64,000 bases of DNA. Origin: Apostichopus japonicus. Its lineage: Eukaryota; Echinodermata; Holothuroidea; Aspidochirotida; Stichopodidae. The stretch is taken from contig NC_092580.1 in the NCBI RefSeq assembly GCF_037975245.1, positions 3,074,501 through 3,138,500 of the forward strand. Direction: 5' to 3'. The notes under the pieces are model-generated. The model worked only from the letters and a program-made list of their open reading frames with translations. It was not told the origin of the DNA and searched no databases. A program made the translations under genes and the position numbers. Positions 38,887 to 49,799 of this stretch are shown one piece after another; the first letter of the stretch is position 1, and each line of letters starts with the position of its first letter.

Positions 38887-40512
38887 ACAACGATTTTGGA
38901 ACGTTGTTTGAACAGCGCCCTCATTATAGATCTGGTCAAAGCTAGTACAAAGCTCTCCTGAGTACTTTTTGCAACAAAATCTGACAAAATGCCTGCAGTG
39001 CCAAAGTAACAAGTAACTTTTTATCTTTCATTTTTAGGCCACAGCTAAGTGCTCATGCTTACTGGATGCTGGGAGTGATGAAAGTTTCAGAGGGAAGGTG
39101 GCCAACTTGCATCAAGTTTCCAACAGAGGGGGTAAGTAGCACCAAACTTAGGGACTGTGCTTAAAACACATTGTGTGGACCCAAGAACAATTTAGATTTA
39201 GACATGCAGTAGATGCCAGCCATGCTGATGAAATGACTTAGCAGCATTTTATTGCATGCGTCCATGCGATTTGCAGTGATAGGACGAAGGGGGGGGGGGG
39301 GTGCAGGGTCAATGATGCAAGGTACAAGAGAAGTAGGGTTTCAGGAGCTTTTGTATCCTTCCAGAATTTTGGAGGTTTTCATAGACATTCCTTTATTTTT
39401 CTAATGCAAATAGCTCTTTCAAATGTTCTACTGCCCTTTCCCTAAGTTGTCAAGTTTAGAGGATAAATCTGTCCTTCGTCTGGACAAACATCATATTTCT
39501 TTCTGCAGGTAGGCGTAGTACCTCCGTATATGATGGGCTGTATTTGTTGTACTCCCCAATCCTTACTCCTGTGAGTCCTGTCACTGTACCTGTCCCAAAT
39601 CCCTACCTTCTCACCCCTCTGGAATCCATTTAACATTCAACTGTTAGACCACACTGCTACTTGTTAGACCACACTGCTACCGTAGTTGAACATTACGGTG
39701 GAGTAATTGCACACGAGAATAATCAAAATAGAATATTTTGGAAAACAAAAGTCAATAATAAGTAGTTTACTATATTAACAGTATCAGTAAATGGAGCAAC
39801 AATAAGCTGTAACAGAAACCAACAGGGTAGGATTTAGAAATATTTATATATTGATAGCAATTATATAATGCAGTTTGGCGCCTTAAATCAGCAATTACAA
39901 TTTTTACCTAAGTACCCAGTTTATTTATGTACTCAAATTAGGAATCCGAGGGGCACGGCCACTATTTGAGGGAGAGAATTAGAAATTGTCTTTGATTTTC
40001 ATTGAGATGGCAGGGGCACTATGGCAACTTTGTAGTTTAGTATGAAAACAAGGCTATTTACATACACTTGTGAAAAGGCACCAAGGGGCATGGTTTCCAG
40101 AGTGAGAATAAACATGTAGAACTGACAGAATTTTAAGAGCAACTTTTCTTTCAGTGTTGTTTTTAAAACTGTACATAAAAACCTTAACATTTGCTGCAGC
40201 TGCTCAATATTAAATGGCTCTTGGTGCAAATTTTGCTGGAGTTTTGGACAGTCTTAGAGCCCTGACTTAGATGATAAAGTTGTAGGATGATCAAGAGGGC
40301 ACCTAAGGCATTGAAAGGGTTAAAGGGCATACCGCAGTTGTTGCTATCAGTGATGGATGATTTTTAAGCTCATTACCGCAAGAGGTATTTTGCCATCAAC
40401 CTGCTTCCTGACGTACATATTCTTACGTCCATTGAGTGCGTTTTGTTTGTTCTTCTTTCACCCTCTGTCTCTCTACATTGTTGGTTCTCTTTTCTTTCAT
40501 CTTCCGCTGCAG

Positions 40513-43500
40513 TTTATTCTCCCCACAAAACGTCGCTATAGAAAATTTAGAAGATACGGCTCAGTCGGAGTACAAGCATGGCTCATCTCTGAACACGGAG
40601 TCCAGTGGTAGCGATAGTTACAGGGACATTTTAACCAGTCATAAGTAAGTTTCACTCTCTAAACATGTTTTATTTGAACCAAGAATTTGTATGCTGGCAA
40701 CATATTATCTATGTTTTATACTTTTGTAAAACAATTCAAATATAAGAAACTGACTGGGAAAAGTAAATGCAATGTACTTTATTGAGACAAGTTATTGGAT
40801 AATCCCAAACTGAATGTTTACTTACCATAAATTTAACTGGCTGAAAGGTAAGGATGTGTCATTTTAACAACATTTTAAACTATCTCAAGTTGTAAAGGAT
40901 TGGGAAGGTAAATAGAAGTCGATTTGGGGAGGGGGTGAGTGGAGGAGGGGTGGGCGGCTAAAATAAGTTGCTTGTATAGATATGATTTTTAAATTAACAC
41001 TCTAAACAGCACAGTGCATTTAAAGTAAGCCACTATCTATTTCTTGCTGTAAAGCAGAACTGTTTGTGACTTTGTGTTGAGTTTGTTTTGATCTCATCTC
41101 CCTTCATGTAATGTATAGGGAGATGAGATATTGTACTTCACCCCACATCAGAAATGTGAGTGAGTGTGCGTTGGTAGGGTGGGTGGATGGGTGGGTGTGT
41201 TTGTGAGTGAGTGAGCAAAATTAAGTATGTCGCAAACTCCTCCTAGACCCGAAGTCCTGTCAAGTTCAAGCTTGGTGGGTGGGTGCCTGACCATGTTAAC
41301 TCATGCCTGCGTGATTGATGATGACAAAGAGGTCGAAGGTCAAGAAATCTTAAAATTGGTTTTAGCTATTTTCTGCATTCCAACTTGTTGGACAAATGAA
41401 TTAAACCACATATGTAGAGAATGAAGAGACAAAGTTTAAAACAAGACAGATTTAGCTGTTTAGGCTTGTAGTTAACGGGTCAATTGAGTTAAAGTTAAAA
41501 TTGATCTAAATTGTGCAAAAGAGTGTGTCGTTTTCCTAGACTGTAAGTCCGATCAGGGTCAAACTTGGTGGGTAGCTGCCTGACCATATACTGTAAACTT
41601 GATCTTGGGTGATTGCATAAATGTCATAGGTGAAAGGTCAAATACCCAGAAACTGTAGCCATTTTCTGTTGTCAGTATGTTGGAAAAAGTCATTAAACCG
41701 CAAAATATGTAGACTATACTGGGACAAATTTTAAATTAGAACTTATGCAGTTGTTAAAGGTCAAGGTCTAAGTTCATTGTAGATCCATTCCATCATAGAT
41801 GCCATGGATTGCCATCTTGTCTTATTGTTTTAATCGTAATAGATGCTAAGATCCCATAACAAGGGAGTTTATTAGGCAAGTTTCATTCGTTTCTCTCTTT
41901 CTCGACAGGAAAGATATGATTGATAAAGATGGCTACTTTCAAGGTATATAAGGAATTAAGATGACTAATGAAGCAATCCATGACAGAATGAAGGTGAGAT
42001 GACAAAACTATTATTTAATGGATCATTCAACTGTCAATTTGAGTATAGTTTCATTAGTTTAATGTAAGTTTAATTGCTTTGTTCAAGGGCTGTCCTAACA
42101 TTGTTGGTGTTTAGTACCATTAGATGCAAGGTTACATTGCGACTAAACATGCAACATCATGTAACCTGTTGAAAATTTCAAAGTTTCATTGCTTACACTA
42201 CATTCGTGTTTAATAGAATGCTGAGTGAAACTACCCACTGCTGTGGAGATGAAACATTTGGTGTTTAATCCGCAAGCTCCAGTTCATTCAATTTCAACTA
42301 CTACCCAGATCCCAACGAAGAGAGTAAGTGACGTCTGCTCCTGTAACGCAACGCGACAATAGCATAAGAGACGGTGGTATGAACAGACCTAATGGGCAAA
42401 AAGTTAACAAGTCATTTAATGAAGTGAAAATATTCCCCATCTTGGTTGGGTGGAATTCAATTCCCCTGTGGGTTGTATAACAAAAGAGAAATCTGTAAGC
42501 AATGATGATTATTAATGCATGTTTGCGTGATTGATTACTAATCCATCTTTGCGTGATTGATTACTAATCCATCTTTGCGTGATTGATTATTAATCCATCT
42601 TTCTGCTTAGACGTTGACGGACAGCTTAGTAAAATCAGAGGATTCCATGAAGAGACTGGTAGCAGAGATCAAGATGCTAGCTCAAAGGGTCGTTCAATCT
42701 CATAAAGCCGTACAGAAGGAGGAAGAGCCAGGTACATTTTCAAGTTTCTTCCATTTGGGTTTGGTACGTTGAGAGTACAAGATGGATATGGTGCTCGCAT
42801 TGTATAAAATTATTGGTAGCAGTATGCTGAAGACAATGGGTTGTAGGACTATTGTTTGTAAGCGGGTCACAGATATGGTCATGTGCGAAGAAAGTTGGAA
42901 TTAATTTCAAAACTAACCAATGAGTCTGTCTTGCGTACAAAGATTTACTTCGCTGCCAAATAAACCCGAGCGCGTGTAGCAGGAGTGTCAAGCATAAATC
43001 AGGGACGTTTAAATTTGGTTAAAATGTTCTATTTATGGTAGTTAGCAAGCGAAGATGTTACCTAACTTATATGGAATTGATACCAAGTTTTTGTATTGAA
43101 TGAGTGCAGTTGTTATATTTTATGTCCCCGCCAACCCCACCCCACCCCCGGAAGAAGTATCCCTAACCATGATGAAATATCAGTTAGTAATATTTAGTCT
43201 TACTAGTGTATTGGAAACAATATTATGCCTGCCGTTAGTTTTGCCATATGCAACTGTGCATTATTTTGTTTTTATTGGGGGGGGGTTTCCCTTAAATTGT
43301 ATGTGCATTGTGTCACGTTTGTTTTGACAAATGAGGTTTTGTTCTGTGCAGTGATAATTTTTTCCTATTATCCCTGAGATGAAAATATAAATATATTAGA
43401 GGAAAATCTTGAAAAGGGTGTAACAATATTAACGTCGGGTCAGGTCAGATCTTTCTGGACAAACCTACACGTAAAGAGACTAGGAGAGAATTGGTCGGGG

Positions 43501-44695
43501 GGGGGGGGGGGTCTTGGTGGAATATTTAGGGACATTGCAGTTATTGTGTGTTGTTCTCCATGACAATTAAAGACCTGTAATTTATTAAAGAGTCGTTCCC
43601 TCAAAAATTAAAAAGTGGCATAAAAAATCGAGCCTGGCCTGATAGCACTGCTTTTTAACTGTTCACAACAAACTAACTGAGGTTTGTTTCTATTGTTTTC
43701 TTTTTTGAAGCTTTCCTTCATGTCTTTCCATTGTAATATAGCTTGTAAATCTATTGCAACTCAAATACTTTTGGCCTTCATGTTGTAATATATTCCTTTT
43801 TTTTTACATTTTTTTTTTACATTTTATAATAATATTCTGTAATTCTGTAGCTGATACAACAATACTAGACATTTTACTAGTAAATGGGTTATAAATGATT
43901 TTTTTTGTTGTTGACATTTCTGACATTACATAAGTTAGGGAAATCATTAAATGTTCTTACATCTCTGTCTGTGGCTCTGACCCGTTCCCACCAAAAAAGT
44001 GTTACTCCCCCACCCCCTACCATCACCCAAAGCAATCCGTGTTTGTCCTTAAAATTATTGGCTATCAACTCATTTGAGTCTTCAAATGTTACATGCATGA
44101 TCTACACTTTATGCAGAATACTTTCGTCTACATGGCTTGTGTATTCCTATCTAGTAATTTTCTTTCATACTCTCTTTTTTTGGCAGAACCACCTATGGTG
44201 TCCACCATGGAAAAGCTCCCCGAGAGACTTCCAGAAGACTTAAATTTGGAAGAGACTTGGGAGGATGACGAAACATCAGACAGAGACAATAAATTGGAAT
44301 CCCAAGCCCCTGTAGGCGATTCAGATCCCTTCTCTAGTCTCATTATGGACATGAAAGCCTCCATCTCATCTCCGAGTAAAGTAGGGTCTAACTAGGACCA
44401 GATCAGGAAAGGCTTACCAGACGATAACCTCCTGAAGGCAGAAGAAGACAGAAAAGTTTGTTCCAATTCTGGTAGCGACGTGCCGAACGCTTCATCAATC
44501 CAAAGAGACAAGCTGATGGAAGTTTCCTTCAGAGGGATTAGAAATAGGATTAAAGTTGAAGAAGAATCGGAAAGTGATTCGTTCCAGCTACCAGATACTT
44601 TCAGGATCACAAACTTTTTGAGCCACCGATGTTGCAGCTTCTTAAAAGATATATGTATTTTAGATATATATATATATATATATGTATATATGTAA
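40513..44695 (+). CDS. gene C: small acidic coiled-coil protein gene, frame interrupted, unidentified
   Basis: Candidate exons are 40513-40644 (donor CATAA|GTAAGT), 41909-41993 (AAG|GTGAGA), 42611-42731 (CCAG|GTACAT) and 44187 onward. All join in one frame, but that frame has TAA at 41949-41951 and TAG at 44393-44395, and stays open after each. The shortest intact product starts at ATG 41961 and ends at 44395 (120 aa). It has a helical segment (MKRLVAEIKMLAQRVVQSHK) followed by an acidic tail (LEETWEDDETSDRD). I do not recognise the family. Either only the central 120-aa frame is used, or this is a decaying gene. Exons upstream of 40513 were not found. Confidence 0.5.
41220..41700. repeat. 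two diverged direct copies of a ~300-bp repeat in gene C intron
   Basis: Segments near 41240-41400 and 41535-41690 share order and words (CAAACTTGGTGGGT, GCCTGACCAT, GGTGAAAGGTCAA-like, TAGCCATTTTCTG). They look like a dispersed intronic repeat duplicated in tandem. Confidence 0.55.
42522..42599 (+). repeat. 26-bp x 3 tandem repeat at a splice acceptor
   Basis: Three copies of TTTGCGTGATTGATTACTAATCCATC, the last with one change, ending 11 bp before gene C exon 42611. Each contains a branch-point-like TTACTAAT or TTATTAAT string. Confidence 0.85.
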
Positions 44696-45164
44696 GCTTT
44701 CCTACTTTTTGTTGTATGACCATGTGTGTAAATATTGAAGCACTAAGGATATGCATTTCTTTTTTTCCTTAAATAGCAAGAGATAAAATGTAGAATACTG
44801 TTATGAAAGCTGTACTTAAAACACTTAAAAAACTGCTTTCCTAAATTTTCAGGAACATTTTGGCAGAATTTTTTCTTGAGAAATCTATTTATATTTCATG
44901 CATAGTCTTGAATACTTCTGCAATACCATAAGACCATCTCTGCCCTGCACCTAAAAATACTGGTGTTTTTTCTCTCTTGCATGTTTTCAAAAGTGCTCTT
45001 CTCACGGGTATTGTGTTGAAAATTTTCTAAGATTTACAGATGGAAATAATGAAAGGTTTTTCGTTAAGGATGGTCATGTGATGATGCAAGCATTTCATGC
45101 ATGAATTTCATGAAAATTAGGATGTAAATTTACAGCATTGAATTCTTTAGCTGCTCCAGTTATT

Positions 45165-45480
45165 GAGCGGAGTCAAAGGTCAATTGCGGTCATCAGCAGC
45201 CAAAATACAAAACCTCCTAGTCGAGTTTAGTGAACATCTGTAGCATCGGTAAAATGTCATAGTTAGGTGGTAGGTCCCCCTTACTGAGCATTACACTTTG
45301 AGCAGTTCTGTTAAGACGTCAAATGTAAATTGGAGTCATCAGCTGCCAAAAGCCTGAAATCCTTGAAAATCAAAGCTGCGATTATCCTCATGCTCAGAAA
45401 TGTACAAGAACTGAATGTTCTATGAAGAGGTCAAAAGTCACTTAGGGTCAAATTCTGACCACCTTGATAACTCCAAAAGT
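45165..45480. repeat. degenerate tandem repeat with GGTCA words
   Basis: Three related stretches start near 45170, 45310 and 45420 with GTCAAAGGTCAATT, GTCAAATGTAAATT and GTCAAAAGTCACTT, followed in two by GTCATCAGC(A/T)GCCAAAA. Old satellite-like array, no coding sign. Confidence 0.5.
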
Positions 45481-46654
45481 TAAGGTCGGATGAATCGCAC
45501 ACCTGGTATCATGGTGCCCCCACTGACATTGCAATCATTTCCTTTTGATGAACATAATTTGGTCAACTTCAGTTTTAGTTTTTGAAGTGGCCCAAATTAC
45601 AGATAGGTCTAAGGTAACCTTGAACAATGCATAAAACAGTCAATCAGGTAAATGATATCTGCTTCAGAAGTGATAATCATGTGTTGGATGATCTCAAAAC
45701 ACACCTCAAGTGATCCCCGGCAGTTGTCACTAGTTGAGTCCTAAGGGGGTAAACAGGCTGTCTGAAAAGTTGCCTTCTTTTGTGTAGTCTATATATATAT
45801 ACTAGATGGCTTTGGTTTTGAAAATATTTCAGTGTATTGAAGGGGTAGATTGGTGGCAGAGCTGATTTGCTAACTCAAAAAAAGGTTATGTCCATTTGCT
45901 GATACATATTCAACATCTATGTGTAGTATATTTCACATAAATGGAAGACTGTTCATTTTTGGCCATAAAACTTATGTACTGTAAAAACGTTATCATTGAC
46001 TGAATAGGTTGATGTCCAAAGAGTGAGTTAGTACATGTTTTGTGGTCTAGGGAGTTTGAATTGTTTGATCATTTCTGGTTCTCACTTAATTCTTGAACAA
46101 ATGATAACTCACTTGACTCTACATCAGTCAGATAGTCAAGTGGGATTTTGTGCAAATTATATGGCAAGAAAATCACAATTCTTTGCCTCCTGTCTAGAGA
46201 ATGCTTAATCTCCTCTCTTTGGGGGGTTTGATATAGATGCAATATTTTGTTGTCACTTAGTTAGTGGACATAGTTTGTTTATTTGCAAGTTTTGGTTATT
46301 TTTTTTTTACTTGTAAGCTGCAAAGTGAGAAAATGTGAAATGTGTGCGGTGAGTTTTTTTTACTTGTGCTTTCACTGGAAGAATAAAAAAGAAAAAAATG
46401 AGTTGCAATTGAACCAGGGACCTTGTGATGCCTACTTTTTTTTGTCTACCACTAGACTATAAATAAGGTGAGATGCTACCATAGGATGCATTTCCAATAA
46501 AATACATACACCTCCACTGAACCTTGTCAGGGGGGTGGTGGCCAACTAGCCTCACCCGCTTGGAGGCCTTGGCGGCCAACTCGGGTGCCACTTGGGAACC
46601 TTGTCAGGGGTGGGGGTGCCGGCGAGCTCCTTTTACAGAATTCACCGGCCCACC

Positions 46655-46735
46655 CGGGGCTTGAACCCATGACAGTGTGTTGTCTGTCTCTCTTAGTCCA
46701 GAGCACTAACCACTGTGCCACAGCAACTGTTGAGA
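46655..46735 (-). repeat. tRNA-derived SINE head 1
   Basis: Read on the minus strand it has a box A-like TGGCACAGTGGTTAG and a box B-like GGTTCAAGCCC about 40 nt apart, the internal pol III promoter layout of tRNA-derived SINEs. Confidence 0.65.
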
Positions 46736-46814
46736 ATTATTGCTCGTTTCTAATATTTAAGGTTCATAATGGAAGGAAAGAGGTATAAGAATAGTAAAAG
46801 AAGACCTACCTTTA

Positions 46815-46895
46815 GTGGGGTTTGAACCCTAGACATTGAGATTGTCTTGCTCTCCAGGTACAGGCACTACCAACTGCGCCATTGTAACTGATGAA
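46815..46895 (-). repeat. tRNA-derived SINE head 2
   Basis: Minus strand: TGGCGCAGTTGGTAG (box A-like) and AGGGTTCAAACCCC (box B-like). The sequence following each head (GGTTCATAATnGAAGGAAAG) is shared with the neighbours. Confidence 0.65.
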
Positions 46896-46975
46896 AAATA
46901 GTGCTCGTTTCTAATATTTGAGGTTCATAATAGAAGGAAAGCGATATAAGAATAGTAAAAGGAAAACTGCCTTCA

Positions 46976-47045
46976 CTGGGATTTGAACTCATGATAGAGT
47001 ATTTGTTAGTCCAGAACACTAACCACTGCGCCACAGCGACTGTTG
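46976..47045 (-). repeat. tRNA-derived SINE head 3
   Basis: Minus strand: TGGCGCAGTGGTTAG (box A-like) and GAGTTCAAATCCC (box B-like). Third copy in the row, about 160 bp from head 2. Confidence 0.65.
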
Positions 47046-47098
47046 AGATATTTTGCTCGTTTCTAATATTTCTACTTCACAAAGGAGAAGAAAAAGAT

Positions 47099-47303
47099 CA
47101 AAATGCGTCGAGCGCCCTCTTGCGGCCTCGTTTTTGGTCAGTTTTCAACTTCAGAGGAACAATAGGAAAGCGAAAAACTTTTAGGATGAACAAAGGTTTT
47201 CAAATCTTTTGTTCCCCCTAAAAGTTTTTCGCTCTCCTATTGTTCCTCTGAAGTTAAAAACTGACCAAAAACGAGGCCGCAAGAGGGCGCTCGACGCATT
47301 TTG
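47099..47303. repeat. long near-perfect palindrome
   Basis: Arms 47099-47195 and 47205-47303 are almost exact reverse complements with a loop of about 9 bp. The right arm runs on into the tandem foldback array. Confidence 0.9.
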
Positions 47304-47309
47304 CCAGTG

Positions 47310-49740
47310 ATACGTGATTTCAAAGCAGTCAAATCACGTATAAAAGAAATATTTTGGAATTGGGTGCTGTGTGTGGGCGTGCAGGGGGGCCAAAAAAACC
47401 TGATTTATGATTTATGAACAAAAATAGAAATCATATAGATAAAAGCCTTTCCCGGTCAGATAATTACACGAAATTGGTGTATAACAAAGACAAGGGTGTC
47501 TTCTACTCCACGTCTAATTTTAATGTCGATGGGTGTTTCAGAGAGGACAAGAGAGGAGGCTGAAAAGAGGGGGTTTTCCAATTTGTACACTTATAGGGAA
47601 CACATATTTCTATCTTGTACTTTGGGACCACGTATCTCCCGAACGGAAGCAGATATGGACCTGGGAGTTGCAGATTTGGGCTCCTGAGCATCGATTACTC
47701 CCTATTACGTCTTTTGGGCTAAATCGATTTGGGGTCAATTTTTGGCAATTTTTATTTGCGCCAAAAATAGGTTTTTTGTCTGAAAAGTTAAAAAAGTACT
47801 TCTTTTTGGTACCCAATTCCAAAATAAACTTCAGATTCGTAATCAGCGTGTCGCGAACTACCAGAAAAGATACACATTTATCGATTTTGCGACAACAAAT
47901 TTTTGCACCTCAAACTCGAAAAAGTAAGACCGAAAAACTTTTACGACGAACAAAGGATTAAAATCTTTTGTTGCCCCTAAAAGTTTTTCCGTTTTCTATT
48001 GTTCCTCTGAAAAGTTGCAAACTGAGTGAAATAAAAGGGCGTTCGACGCATCTTGCCAGTGATACGTGATTTCAAAGCAGTCAAATCAAACCTTTGTTTG
48101 TCATCTTGAGTTTTATCTTGACATTTATGAATAAATGGGTCAAATTTTGGCATAAATTTTGGAAAAAACTGCTTACGGTTTTTAAAGGTGAAAAAACTTT
48201 TTGTCGCAAAGGCGATAAATGTGTATCTTTTCTGGTAGTTCGCGACACGCTGATTACGAATCTGAAGTTTATTTTGGAATTGGGTGCTGTGTGTGGGCGT
48301 GCAGGGGGGGGGGGGGGCAAACAAAACCTGATTTATGATTTATGAACAAAAATAGAAATCATATAGATAAAAGCTTTTCCCGGTCAGATAATTACACGAA
48401 ATTGGTGTATAACAAAGACAAGGGTGTCTTCTACTCCACGTCTAATTTTAATGTCGATGGGTGTTTCAGAGAGGACAAGAGAGGAGGCTGAAAAGAGGGG
48501 GTTTTCCAATTTGTACACTTATAAAGAACACGTATTTCTATCTTGTACTTTGGGACCATTTATCTCCCGAACGGAAGCAGATATGGACCTGGGAGTTGCA
48601 GATTTGGGCTCCTGAGCATCGATTACTCCCTGTTACGTCTTTTGGGCTAAATCGATTTTGGGTCAATTTTTGACAATTTTTATTTGCGCCAAAAATAGGT
48701 TTTTTGTCTGAAAAGTTAAAAAAGTACCTCTTTTTGGTACCCAATTCCAAAATAAACTTCAGATTCGTAATCAGCGTGTCGCGAACTACCAGAAAAGATA
48801 CACATTTATCGACTTTGCGACACCAAGTTTTTTCACCTCAAACTTGCAAAAGTAAGACCGAAAAACTTTTACGACGAACAAAGGTTTAAAATCTTTTGTT
48901 GCCCCTAAAAGTTTTTCTATTGTTTCTCTTAAGTTGCAAACTGAGTGAAAGAAGTTTCATAAGAGAGCGCTCGACGCATCTTGTCAGTGATACGTGATTT
49001 CAAAGCAGTCAAATCAAACCTTTGTTTGTCATCATGAGTTTTATCTTGACATTTATGAATAAATGGGTAAAATTTTGGCATAAATTTTGGATAAAACTGC
49101 TTACGGTTTTTAAAGGTGAAAAAACTTTTTGTCGCAAAGGCGATAAATGTGTATCTTTTCTGGTAGTTCGCGACGCGCTGATTACGAATCTGAAGTATAT
49201 TTTGTAATTGGGTGTTGTGTGGGGCGTGTGGGGGAACTGATTTATGATTTATGAAGAAAATAGAAATCTATAGACAAAAAGCCTTTCCCGGTCAGATAAT
49301 TACACGAAATTAGTGTATAACAAAAACAAGGGTGTCTTCTACTCCACGTCTAATTTTAATGTCGATGGGTGTTTCAGAGAGGACAAGAGAGGGGGCTGAA
49401 AAGAGGGGGTTTTCCAATTTGTGCACTTATAGGGAACACGTATTTCTAGCGGGTCCTTTGGGACCACGTATTCCCCGAACGGAAGCAGATATGGACCTGG
49501 GAGTTGCAGATTTGGGCTCCTGAGCATCGATTACTCCATGTTACGTCATTTGGGCGAAACCGATTTTGGGAAAAAATCAAATCAGGTTTTTTGCCCCCAC
49601 ACAACACCCAATTCCAAAATAAACATCAGAGTCGTAATCAGCGTGTCACGAACTACCAGAAAAGATACACATTTATCGACTTTGTCGTACGAATGAGCTC
49701 GACGCATCTTGCCAGTGATACGTGATTCCAAAGCTGTCAA
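47310..49740. repeat. tandem array of three ~0.9-kb foldback repeat units
   Basis: The same segment recurs at 47496, 48424 and 49332 (periods 928 and 908 bp). Each core is flanked by inverted arms: for example 47815-47900 is the reverse complement of 48205-48285 (words TTCAGATTCGTAATCAGCG and GAACTACCAGAAAAGATAC). Junctions carry GACGCATCTTGCCAGTGATACG and a smaller inner palindrome (AAAAACTTTTA... CCTAAAAGTTTTTC). The recurring 63-aa open frames are a by-product of repeat identity. The third unit is truncated on the right. Confidence 0.85.
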
Positions 49741-49799
49741 ATCAAACCATTGTTTGTCATCTTGATTTTTTATGGTTTATAAGGTTCTAAGTTTTGACA

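Noticed and set aside
39038-39131. Possible exon with acceptor TTTTTAG and donor GGGG|GTAAGT upstream of gene C
   Set aside because: Its open frames do not carry the phase needed by exon 40513-40644, and the sequence is not protein-like enough to stand alone.
46527-47045. Functional tRNA genes
   Set aside because: Box A/B are present, but the sequences do not form complete cloverleafs and occur as a repeat family; SINE heads are the better reading.
47496-49523. Recurring open frames of about 63 aa starting MSSTPRLIL
   Set aside because: They recur only because the DNA repeat recurs; both strands and other frames are equally open, with no codon-like bias or homology.
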